DNA of 5,439 nt from Candidatus Omnitrophota bacterium (GTDB taxonomy: Bacteria; Omnitrophota; Gorgyraeia; JAHIPI01): positions 1 through 5,439 of the forward strand of contig JAUWWU010000072.1 of NCBI GenBank assembly GCA_030616695.1. The letters run 5' to 3'. Positions 1-5,439 of the stretch are shown one piece after another. A program made the translations under genes and the position numbers. Within the stretch, counting starts at the first letter, position 1; each line of letters opens with the position of its first letter. Below the pieces are notes generated by a model. The model worked only from the letters and a program-made list of their open reading frames with translations. It was not told the DNA's origin and did no database searches.

Positions 1-555
1 GTTGACGTTATAGCTTTGCTTTTTGCTTGCAAGTATCCCCGTGAGCTGCGGGAAGAAGGCCTTTCCAGAATAGGGGCGGCGGGATTAAATGATTTTTATA
101 AACAAATCATCACACTCTTTGGAGATGCCATAGAGCCGGAGGCTTTTGAATTACACCTTAAAGAAGTGCGGGAAGAGGTCATCCTCAACAGCGGAGCAGA
201 GCGTACCATAAAACCCGTAGACCATTCCGATAATTCTATAGGCATAAGGTATAAAGACAGGGACGGTAAGATAGTGTGCTATTCCGGCGATACGGACTAT
301 TGCGGAAATATAGTCGAGTTAGCGCGAAAAGCAGACTTATTGATCCTTGAATGCTCCTTTCCGGAAGGAAAGAAAGTGAAGGGGCACCTTACGCCTTCTT
401 ATGCGGGCAGGATAGCCAGAGAGGCGCAGGCGAAAAGGCTGATTTTGACGCATATTTATCCTGTATGCGACGGCGTTGATATGGCCGGGCAGTGCAAAAA
501 GGAGTTTAAGGGAAAGGTCCGGGTAGCTTCCGATTTAATGAAAATAAAACTTTGA
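1..555 (+). CDS. MBL-fold metallo-hydrolase, RNase Z-like (5' partial)
   Basis: The reading frame is open from base 1 with no plausible start, so the N-terminal part lies outside the window; 184 residues remain. Numbered from base 1, the visible metal-ligand motifs of the metallo-beta-lactamase fold are His75 (PVDHS), Asp97 in SGDTDY, and His151 in LTHIYP. A GHLTPSYAG segment (His129) resembles the HST/HLS loop of RNase Z-like enzymes. The HxHxDH motif I must lie upstream. The order of motifs and the spacing fit the RNase Z/arylsulfatase-like branch, whose members are zinc-dependent hydrolases acting on tRNA 3' ends, phosphodiesters or sulfate esters. Substrate cannot be decided from this fragment; a true tRNase Z is possible but not shown. 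It ends 12 bases before the next gene, so the two are probably cotranscribed. The fold assignment is firm; the specific activity is inference. Confidence 0.85.
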   Translation, partial: VDVIALLFACKYPRELREEGLSRIGAAGLNDFYKQIITLFGDAIEPEAFELHLKEVREEVILNSGAERTIKPVDHSDNSIGIRYKDRDGKIVCYSGDTDYCGNIVELARKADLLILECSFPEGKKVKGHLTPSYAGRIAREAQAKRLILTHIYPVCDGVDMAGQCKKEFKGKVRVASDLMKIKL

Positions 556-563
556 AGGAGGTG
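555..563 (+). promoter_or_regulatory. Strong Shine-Dalgarno site for the 568 start
   Basis: AAGGAGGTG begins on the last base of the preceding stop codon and lies four bases before the ATG at 568. It matches the anti-Shine-Dalgarno sequence almost fully and fixes the start of the basic barrel protein. Confidence 0.8.
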
Positions 564-567
564 TGGG

Positions 568-954
568 ATGTTATTCTTTAGAAAGAAGGCCAAGGCCGGC
601 GTCAAGCCTAAAAAAGCGGCGCGAAAAAAAGGAGCCAAAAAGGCAAGGGTAAAAAAGGTAAAAAAGGCGGCCAAGAAGGCGCCGAAGGCTTTGAAGGGCG
701 GGGAGGTTTTAATGGGCAGGGTATCCCATTATTTCCCCCATGTGAAAGCCGGCGCTATTCTGATTAAGAAAGGGACCGTTGCCCTGGGCGATACGCTTCA
801 TATCAAAGGCCACACGACCGACCTTAAGCAAAAGGTCACTTCGCTTCAGATAGACAGAGTCCCCGTAGAAAAGGCCGGAAAAGGGGACGAGATAGGGCTC
901 CTAGTTAAAAAGCGCGTCAGGATAAACGATAAGGTATATAAGGTAAAAATATGA
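568..954 (+). CDS. EF-Tu domain-2-like beta-barrel protein with Lys/Ala-rich N-terminal tail
   Basis: This 128-residue protein has two parts. Residues 1-45 are very basic and low in complexity, with repeated KK/KKA units like the tails of histone H1-like bacterial proteins; such tails usually bind nucleic acid or ribosomes. Residues 46-128 read as a translation-factor domain-2-type beta barrel: GRVSHYFPHVKAGAILI, then a KGHTTDLKQKVTSLQID segment, then KAGKGDEIGLLVKKRVRINDKVYKV. Small stand-alone proteins of this kind are often annotated as translation elongation factor-like; no GTPase domain is present, so it is not a working elongation factor. The start is fixed by a strong ribosome-binding site. 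Its stop overlaps the next gene's start (ATGA), implying translational coupling to the HD-GYP gene. An in-frame ATG at 712 with its own ribosome-binding site could give an 80-residue tail-less form. The fold is inferred from sequence pattern; the role is unknown. Confidence 0.75.
   Translation: MLFFRKKAKAGVKPKKAARKKGAKKARVKKVKKAAKKAPKALKGGEVLMGRVSHYFPHVKAGAILIKKGTVALGDTLHIKGHTTDLKQKVTSLQIDRVPVEKAGKGDEIGLLVKKRVRINDKVYKVKI
702..714 (+). promoter_or_regulatory. Possible internal ribosome-binding site and in-frame ATG (Met49)
   Basis: GGAGGT at 702-707 lies four bases before an ATG at 712-714 that is in frame with the 568 gene (residue 49). Initiation here would remove the whole basic tail and leave exactly the barrel domain. 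The purine-rich stretch also encodes Gly-Gly-Glu-Val, so it may be coincidence. Confidence 0.45.
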
Positions 955-1796
955 CCCTTAAAGAAGAACAGGCAAAGATACAGATAAAACCCAGCGTGAC
1001 TACGAATTTCAAGATGGCGATGGTCGTGCTTACATTTCTCATAACATGCTTCCATCTCCTTGAAGTGGTTTACTTCCCAGATGTTACTCTCGTTTCAAAT
1101 GAAATTCTGTTAGGCGTTGTCCTTTTTGCCATAATCTACCTTTGGGTGCAGGAAGTAAAGGACAGGAGAAAAGTCGAGGTTGTAAATATAGAGCTTCTCA
1201 TCTCACAGGAAGAATTAAAAGAAGCCAATATAGGCGCTATGAAGGCATTGATAACCGGCGAAGAAGCGCGGGACCCTTACATAAGCGGCCATAGCCGGCG
1301 CGTAACGGAATATACAATGGCAATAGCAGATAAATTAAACATGAGCGAGGAAGAAAAAAAGCATATGGAATATGCCGGCAACCTGCACGATATAGGTAAA
1401 ATCGGCATCAGCGACGCCATTTTACACAAAGCGGGAAAATTGGACGAGGACGAATGGAAGATAATAAAAAAGCATCCCGAAGTCGGAGTAGGCATATTGG
1501 CGTCTCTTAAGTTTCTGCCCGAAGAAAAGATCTTGATAAGACACCACCATGAGCGCTATGACGGAGCAGGTTATCCCGACGGGCGTAAGGGCGAAAACAT
1601 ACCGCTGGGCTCACGTATATTGGCTGTGGCAGATTCATTTGACGCTATGAATTCTAAGAGGTCATACAGGCCGCCGCTGTCGAAAGAAAAGATAATAAAA
1701 GAGCTTGAAACGGCAAAGGGGACCCAGTTTGACCCTAAAATAGTGGATGTATTCCTGGATATAATCAAGCAGGACGACAGCATCTTCGTGAAATGA
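951..1796 (+). CDS. Membrane-anchored HD-GYP domain c-di-GMP phosphodiesterase
   Basis: HD-GYP enzymes hydrolyse cyclic di-GMP to pGpG or GMP. The 281-residue product has two hydrophobic segments (about 22-41 and 51-66), a short helical linker (about 67-95) and a complete HD-GYP domain from about 96 to 276. Visible catalytic features are GHS (His114), the HDIGK signature (His146-Asp147, Lys150), KKHP (His175), and the full HHExxDGxGYP motif at 199-209 with Asp228 in the following VADSFDAM. All the residues expected for metal binding and catalysis are there, so an active enzyme is likely. Tyr110 stands four residues before His114, where some trinuclear-iron family members have Glu, which suggests a two-metal site (inference). 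There is no PAS, GAF or receiver domain, so any input would come through the membrane segment. It starts on an ATGA overlap with the gene before it, with AAGG at 940-943, and ends 18 bases before the PilZ gene. Confidence 0.93.
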   Translation: MTLKEEQAKIQIKPSVTTNFKMAMVVLTFLITCFHLLEVVYFPDVTLVSNEILLGVVLFAIIYLWVQEVKDRRKVEVVNIELLISQEELKEANIGAMKALITGEEARDPYISGHSRRVTEYTMAIADKLNMSEEEKKHMEYAGNLHDIGKIGISDAILHKAGKLDEDEWKIIKKHPEVGVGILASLKFLPEEKILIRHHHERYDGAGYPDGRKGENIPLGSRILAVADSFDAMNSKRSYRPPLSKEKIIKELETAKGTQFDPKIVDVFLDIIKQDDSIFVK

Positions 1797-1814
1797 TATA
1801 GAGGGTGTATTTTT

Positions 1815-3023
1815 ATGCAGAAAGTGCCTGATAGGGAAGAGAAGAGACACTATATAAGGCTGAATACCGTATTTCCCATTGAATTTCAGTTGGTAAGCAG
1901 AGAAGACAGGAACCCCATATCTGAGCTGTATGAGGGGTTTACCAGGGATATCGGCAAGGGCGGCATGGGGATATCCGCCAAGGTCCTTAAGGACAGAGAC
2001 AGGGAGTTTTTCAATTTCATCCCGCACGAGACTAAGCTCAAGGTGATCATCAACATCCCGCTGGATAAAGAGCCCATAGAATCCTTTGCGACGATCGAAT
2101 GGATAGAAAAGCAGCCAGGACCTATTATCGATACGTATTTCTTCGGCATATCGTATGATTTCATAAATGAATTGGAATACGAAAAGATCGTATCTTATGC
2201 GAACTGGCTGCGCTTAAGGCCCAAATTGGCTATTGCCCTGATAATATTGCTGTCGGCCGCTTTTGTTTTTTCTTTGTCAGCTTTTCTTAAAACACATAGG
2301 GAAAAGATCGAAGGCCAGAGGGACTTAGTAAGGACCACCGCTGAGATAGAGCAGGCCAAGGAAACTAAAGCGCAGGCCGAGAAGGCAAAGTCCGATATGG
2401 CAATAGAGCTCGAAAGCGCCAAAAAGAAACAGACAACGGTTGAAGCCGCATTTGAAGAGCTTGCGGAAGAGAAAAAGACGTTGGAGGAGATGTCTATGTT
2501 GAGCGAACAGGCCGAAGAGGAGCTTCGCCTGGAACTCGATAAGCTGGCAGAGGAAAAGGCGCTATTGGAAGAAAGGATAGAGGGAGAAGCGGCGGAGGTT
2601 GAGGAGGAGGCCGGGCGAGAAGCCGAGACCCCTGAAGAGGAGATCGCAGCGAGGATATCGCCGGAGCGCCTGGAAGCCGAGGAGGCAAATTATAATAAAT
2701 TCAGACAGCTGATCCTGAATGAAAAGATACAAAGCCTCAGTAGTTATGTCTCAAGCCATAGAAGCAGCATCTATCATGCCGCGGCGCTTTTTGCACTGGC
2801 GGATCTCAGGTATAAATACGGAGAAGAGGCCCTCGCGGCAGTAAGTTATAATCAGGTAATAGAGCTGTATCCGAAAAGTAGATATGCGTTATATTCAAGC
2901 CACAGGTTAGGCCAGTTGCGCATGAAAGACCATTACAGCCGCTATACTCTCAAGGATTTTTACGATACCTATAACCTGCCGGAATTGTTTGATTACCGCG
3001 ATATCAAGCCGTATATAAGGTGA
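1815..3023 (+). CDS. PilZ domain-TM-coiled coil-TPR-like protein, candidate c-di-GMP receptor
   Basis: The 402-residue protein appears to have four parts. Residues 7-130 form a PilZ domain, with the basic RxxxR motif at Arg11-Arg15 (KRHYIR) and a DxGxxG version of the D/NxSxxG motif at 45-50 (DIGKGG, Gly replacing Ser); PilZ domains bind c-di-GMP through these two motifs. Residues 137-157 are a single strong membrane helix. Residues 160-257 form a Glu/Lys/Ala-rich coiled coil, running into an acidic linker to about 280. Residues 286-375 are amphipathic helices in a TPR-like pattern (ALFALADLRYKYGEEALAAV, then YNQVIELYP). Since c-di-GMP is cytoplasmic, the coiled coil and TPR part should lie outside the inner membrane, a layout recalling CpoB/YbgF (coiled coil plus TPR) joined to an internal sensor. 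It follows the HD-GYP gene by 18 bases, with GAGGG at 1801-1805, so enzyme and receptor are likely coexpressed. PilZ and membrane helix are well supported; the TPR call is weaker. Confidence 0.85.
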   Translation: MQKVPDREEKRHYIRLNTVFPIEFQLVSREDRNPISELYEGFTRDIGKGGMGISAKVLKDRDREFFNFIPHETKLKVIINIPLDKEPIESFATIEWIEKQPGPIIDTYFFGISYDFINELEYEKIVSYANWLRLRPKLAIALIILLSAAFVFSLSAFLKTHREKIEGQRDLVRTTAEIEQAKETKAQAEKAKSDMAIELESAKKKQTTVEAAFEELAEEKKTLEEMSMLSEQAEEELRLELDKLAEEKALLEERIEGEAAEVEEEAGREAETPEEEIAARISPERLEAEEANYNKFRQLILNEKIQSLSSYVSSHRSSIYHAAALFALADLRYKYGEEALAAVSYNQVIELYPKSRYALYSSHRLGQLRMKDHYSRYTLKDFYDTYNLPELFDYRDIKPYIR

Positions 3024-3047
3024 TAAAAACGCAGGTTCTTTATTCAC

Positions 3048-3053
3048 GGAGGA
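3048..3053 (+). promoter_or_regulatory. Shine-Dalgarno site supporting the GTG start at 3058
   Basis: GGAGGA four bases before GTG at 3058 supports this non-ATG start for the methyltransferase. The next in-frame ATG lies well inside the methyltransferase domain, after motif I, so a later start would break the fold. Confidence 0.7.
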
Positions 3054-3057
3054 CTAA

Positions 3058-3741
3058 GTGGACATATCCCTGTTTTTCCATAAAAGGCCGCACGAGATAA
3101 AAGAAAAGTCTTCGAAGCGTTTTAATAAGTGGTCATTAAAATACGATAAGAGCATCTTACAATTTTTTGTATTCAGGCGCTCGCATGATGTGTTCTTCGA
3201 AAACATCGTCCAGGACCATGCCGCGCAGAGGATTTTGGATGTCGGCTGCGGTACGGGCGAATTCGCGGTGAAATTAAAAAAGCACAAGAAGGACGTCCGC
3301 GTCTTCGGAATCGACATATCCAGCGATATGATAAATATCGCCAAAGCCAAAGCGAAAGTCAACGCCAATATGGATATCGATTTCAGGGTAGGGGATGTGG
3401 ACCACATGCCTTACGAAGACAACTATTTCGATTATATCACGTGCGCGCATTCTTTCCACCATTACCCTCATAAGAAAAAGGCTATGCGCGAGATGTTCCG
3501 CGTCTTGAGGAATAACGGCAAGGTCATGATAATCGACGGATACAAAGACGGGCTTTTAGGAAAATTTATTTTTGATTTTATTATAAAAAAACACGAGGTC
3601 CATGTCCACCACCTGCGCAGCGGCCAGTTTCGCCGCCTGTTGACAAACGTAGGGTTTAAAAACATCGTCCAAACGACATTTAACCCTATTATACCGCTTC
3701 TCTTTACAAAGGGAGTCGCTATCAAGGAGGCAATATGGTAG
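3058..3741 (+). CDS. Class I SAM-dependent methyltransferase, UbiE/Methyltransf_11-like
   Basis: This 227-residue protein transfers a methyl group from S-adenosylmethionine to an unknown acceptor. The Rossmann-type signatures are plain: motif I ILDVGCGTG at 59-67, the acidic ribose-binding Asp86 in FGIDISSDM, GDVDHMPYEDNYFD at 112-125 covering the adenine-contact loop and strand 4, and the post-motif FRVLRNNGKVMIID at 147-160. The N-terminal RFNKWSLKYD resembles the FDxxAxxYD start of UbiE-like quinone and lipid methyltransferases. After residue 165 the sequence holds a hydrophobic segment and a basic HVHHLRSGQFRRLL stretch that may form the substrate lid. The start is GTG, chosen because of GGAGGA just upstream. 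It overlaps the following SDR gene by seven bases, so the two are probably translated together and may act in one pathway. The family is certain; the substrate is unknown. Confidence 0.92.
   Translation: MDISLFFHKRPHEIKEKSSKRFNKWSLKYDKSILQFFVFRRSHDVFFENIVQDHAAQRILDVGCGTGEFAVKLKKHKKDVRVFGIDISSDMINIAKAKAKVNANMDIDFRVGDVDHMPYEDNYFDYITCAHSFHHYPHKKKAMREMFRVLRNNGKVMIIDGYKDGLLGKFIFDFIIKKHEVHVHHLRSGQFRRLLTNVGFKNIVQTTFNPIIPLLFTKGVAIKEAIW
3724..3730 (+). promoter_or_regulatory. Shine-Dalgarno site for the 3735 start
   Basis: AAGGAGG inside the end of the methyltransferase gene, four bases before ATG at 3735, fixes the SDR start and confirms the seven-base gene overlap. Confidence 0.8.
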
Positions 3742-4706
3742 TGTTTATTACGGGCGCGACGGGTTTTATAGGAAGCCATCTTGCGAAACACCTGACCCTG
3801 CGCGGAGATAAAGTGAGGTGCCTGGCGCGGAAGTCAAGCGACCTTAGCGCCCTTAACAACTTGAACGCCTCCGTTACGATAGCGGATATTATGGATAAAG
3901 ATGCCTTAAGGCCGCCCTTAGAAGGCGTTGACGTGGTGTATCATGGCGCGACCCTCGTAGGCGAATGGATTTCCGAAAAGGACGCGCGGGAAGTCAACAT
4001 AAAAGGCACCATGAACCTTTTGGAGGCAAGCCTGGACGCCGGCGTCAAGAGGTTTGTCCACATAAGCTCTTTAGCCGTTTTAGGCGTAAAGAATCACCGC
4101 AATACCCCTGCCGATGCGCCCTACCAGATGACGGGCGATATATATTCCGACAGTAAAATAGAATCGGAGAAAATGGTTATGGATTTTCACCGCAGGCACG
4201 GCCTGCCTGTGGTTGTGGTAAGGCCGGGCTTTGTATTCGGCCCACATGACAGGAGATTCCTGCCCAGGATCCTCAAACTTCTTCAGGATAAAAAATTTAT
4301 GTTTTTGGGAGACGGCAAAAATATAATGAACCTTGTCTATATCGATAACCTCATAGACGCCTTGATCCATGCAGGTTTAAAAGAAGAGGCCATCGGCCAG
4401 ATATATAATGTGAGAAACAGCGACCAGGTGACGATGAGAGATTTTATTTTTATGATATGCGATATACTCGGTATTGAAAAGCCGCACAGATCAATGCCGC
4501 TTCCGCTTGCTAAAGTCCTCGCTTCATTTCTCGAGACAGGCAGTAGGTTGATAAATAAAAAAGAGCCGCCTTTGCTTACGAAGGCGCGCGTTAAGGTTTC
4601 GGGATTTAATCTCGATTTCGATATTTCCAAGACCGTCAGGGAACTAGATTATGATTCCAGGGTCAGCATAAGAGAAGGGTTGAAAAAAACGCTTATATCA
4701 CAGTAA
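3735..4706 (+). CDS. Extended SDR, NAD(P)-dependent epimerase/reductase (3-beta-HSD-like)
   Basis: The 323-residue product is a full-length extended short-chain dehydrogenase/reductase. The N-terminal nucleotide-binding turn is TGATGFIGSHL with GxxGxxG at Gly7, Gly10 and Gly13. The catalytic set is visible: Ser111/Ser112 in HISSLAV, and Tyr137 and Lys141 in YSDSK (YxxxK). RPGFVFGPHDRRFLPRI at 163-179 and a VYIDNLIDAL segment at 201-210 are typical of the 3-beta-hydroxysteroid dehydrogenase, dihydroflavonol reductase and OleD-type branch more than of sugar epimerases. Such enzymes reduce or oxidise a keto/hydroxy group using NAD(P)H. Arg29 and Arg32 after the second beta strand might favour NADP(H), which is inference. 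The gene overlaps the methyltransferase gene upstream and is followed after 21 bases by the nitroreductase gene. Substrate unknown; a nucleotide-sugar epimerase remains an alternative. Confidence 0.9.
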   Translation: MVVFITGATGFIGSHLAKHLTLRGDKVRCLARKSSDLSALNNLNASVTIADIMDKDALRPPLEGVDVVYHGATLVGEWISEKDAREVNIKGTMNLLEASLDAGVKRFVHISSLAVLGVKNHRNTPADAPYQMTGDIYSDSKIESEKMVMDFHRRHGLPVVVVRPGFVFGPHDRRFLPRILKLLQDKKFMFLGDGKNIMNLVYIDNLIDALIHAGLKEEAIGQIYNVRNSDQVTMRDFIFMICDILGIEKPHRSMPLPLAKVLASFLETGSRLINKKEPPLLTKARVKVSGFNLDFDISKTVRELDYDSRVSIREGLKKTLISQ

Positions 4707-4727
4707 TCGGCACGCATAACGGCGCTT

Positions 4728-5345
4728 ATGAACCATATAATGGCTAACATAAAAAGTCGGCGCAGCAGAAGAGTTTTTTTTGACAAGGCTATCCCCGACG
4801 GGATTATCGAAGAAATAATAGAGGCAGGGCGTTATGCGCCGAGCGCCCTTAATAAGCAGCCCTGGAAATTCATCGTTATCACAAATAAGGACGTCATAAA
4901 AAGGCTCTCCGGTATAGTCAAAGAAAAGACCCTCAAAATCACCAGAGTCCTTCCCATCCTAAAGCTCTTTAAAGCCGCGCTCAGGGACCCGCAGATCATA
5001 GGCGCTATGAAAAAGACCTTATCTACCGACGATGATACGGTTTTTTACAAGGTGCCTCTTCTCATATTGATTGCGTCGGATAAAGGAAGAAACCCCTTTG
5101 CCTCAAAGGACTGCGCTCTTGCTTCGCAGAATATGATGTTATATGCGCATTCGCTGAGCATAAGCAGCTGCTTTATAGGAAGAGCTGACTTTCTGATGAT
5201 GAGCAAGGCCGCAAAAGATATTATAGGGTTGCCCCCTCGCCACACAATACAAGCCGCTATTGTATTCGGCTATTCGCCCGAGGGAGACGGCCCGCAATCG
5301 ACTCCGGAGAGGCGTAGAGATAATATTATAAGCTGGGTGCGCTGA
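4728..5345 (+). CDS. Nitroreductase-family FMN-dependent oxidoreductase
   Basis: The protein (205 residues) fits the NAD(P)H:FMN nitroreductase superfamily, whose dimeric members reduce nitro groups, quinones, enones or other electrophiles. The N-terminal FMN-phosphate motif is SRRSRRVFFDKAIP (10-23), followed by APSALNKQPWKFIV at 37-50 (the APSxxNxQPW signature). The C-terminal half has DCALASQNMMLYAHSL at 128-143, SSCFIGR at 146-152, and GLPPRHTIQAAIVFGYSPEG at 167-186, the conserved flavin-side region. Start choice is uncertain: ATG at 4728 and ATG at 4740 are in frame, and neither has a clear ribosome-binding site. The 4740 start (MANIKSRRS) matches the usual family N-terminus better. This is the only complete gene here without a recognisable Shine-Dalgarno site, so it may depend on translation from the SDR gene 21 bases upstream. 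Its stop shares a base with the next gene's ATG. Substrate unknown. Confidence 0.9.
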   Translation: MNHIMANIKSRRSRRVFFDKAIPDGIIEEIIEAGRYAPSALNKQPWKFIVITNKDVIKRLSGIVKEKTLKITRVLPILKLFKAALRDPQIIGAMKKTLSTDDDTVFYKVPLLILIASDKGRNPFASKDCALASQNMMLYAHSLSISSCFIGRADFLMMSKAAKDIIGLPPRHTIQAAIVFGYSPEGDGPQSTPERRRDNIISWVR

Positions 5346-5439
5346 TGAAAGAATCATTGGGCCAATACAGGACGCGCGACGGAAAATCGCTTTCACTTAG
5401 AAAATGGGGCGGTACCGGCAGCGTGATAATATACCTGCA
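5345..5439 (+). CDS. Probable alpha/beta hydrolase, N-terminal fragment (3' partial)
   Basis: An open frame starts at ATG 5345 in a TGATG overlap with the nitroreductase stop and runs without a stop to the window end, 31 codons. The visible peptide contains QYRTRDGKSLSLRKW (7-21) and SVIIYL at 26-31, with the last two bases CA allowing His or Gln next. A TRDG beta hairpin followed by a hydrophobic strand and then HG is the usual opening of lysophospholipase/monoacylglycerol-lipase-type alpha/beta hydrolases, where HG lies in the oxyanion region. No catalytic Ser, Asp or His is within the window, so the assignment rests on the N-terminal pattern and on the close coupling to the gene before it. 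GGGTG at 5335-5339 is a weak ribosome-binding site. Confidence 0.6.
   Translation, partial: MKESLGQYRTRDGKSLSLRKWGGTGSVIIYL

Noticed and set aside
624..666. Slippery-type heptamers (A-AAA-AAA at 624-630, A-AAA-AAG at 651-657 and 660-666) in the correct frame for -1 frameshifting in the basic-tail gene.
   Set aside because: They arise naturally from runs of Lys codons. The -1 frame gives only a low-complexity peptide ending soon after about base 765, and I see no convincing downstream stem-loop.
1662..2027. Minus-strand open frame of 121 codons across the HD-GYP/PilZ junction, and others such as 3468-3791 and 3054-3407 on the minus strand.
   Set aside because: They lie opposite well-supported genes, show no family motifs or ribosome-binding sites, and have the unbalanced composition of antisense translation.
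2450..2690. Long purine-rich, GA-repeat-like stretch with many GGAGG-like words.
   Set aside because: It is explained by Glu/Lys/Ala/Arg codons of the coiled coil and acidic linker; no in-frame starts with supporting context or true tandem repeat units were seen.
3551..3595. AT-rich patch that looks promoter-like inside the methyltransferase gene.
   Set aside because: It encodes a Phe/Ile/Lys-rich hydrophobic segment of the protein, has no good spaced -35/-10 pair, and no gene starts just after it except the SDR gene more than 130 bases on.
4192..4206. Perfect six-base inverted repeat (GCAGGC/GCCTGC with a three-base loop).
   Set aside because: It lies inside the SDR coding region with no T-run after it, and the encoded residues fit the family, so it is not a terminator or regulatory hairpin.
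1..5439. tRNA, rRNA, CRISPR array, insertion sequence or riboswitch.
   Set aside because: Gaps between genes are 34 bases or less, and no direct-repeat array, transposase or conserved RNA pattern was seen on either strand.

Overview
The window is a compact run of seven genes, all on the + strand, with the first and last cut by the window edges. Mid-range GC, short intergenic gaps, stop/start overlaps and good Shine-Dalgarno sites mark it as bacterial. The Lys-rich protein carrying an elongation-factor-type beta-barrel, next to an HD-GYP/PilZ pair and small SAM, SDR and nitroreductase enzymes, reminds me of Candidatus Omnitrophota or related candidate phyla. That placement rests on impression alone; there is no rRNA or marker gene here to test it.

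Layout. 1-555: C-terminal part of an RNase Z-like metallo-beta-lactamase-fold hydrolase. 568-954: a small protein with a histone-H1-like Lys/Ala tail followed by an EF-Tu domain-2-like barrel. 951-1796: membrane-anchored HD-GYP phosphodiesterase. 1815-3023: PilZ domain, one membrane helix, long coiled coil and TPR-like helices. 3058-3741: class I SAM methyltransferase. 3735-4706: extended SDR (NAD(P)-dependent epimerase/reductase). 4728-5345: nitroreductase-family flavoprotein. 5345-5439: first 31 codons of a probable alpha/beta hydrolase.

The largest gap between genes is 34 bases, and I see no intrinsic terminator or clear promoter anywhere. The whole stretch could be one transcript. By function it falls into three blocks: (i) the hydrolase and the basic barrel protein, which may be linked to RNA or translation; (ii) a c-di-GMP block in which the HD-GYP enzyme would degrade the messenger and the PilZ protein would sense it and could pass the signal across the inner membrane; (iii) a tightly packed enzyme block (methyltransferase, SDR, flavin reductase, hydrolase) that looks like part of a small-molecule or lipid tailoring pathway with unknown substrate.

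The points most worth a second look are the PilZ-TM-coiled-coil-TPR receptor, and the strong in-frame internal ribosome-binding site and ATG at 702-714. The latter could give a tail-less form of the basic barrel protein.
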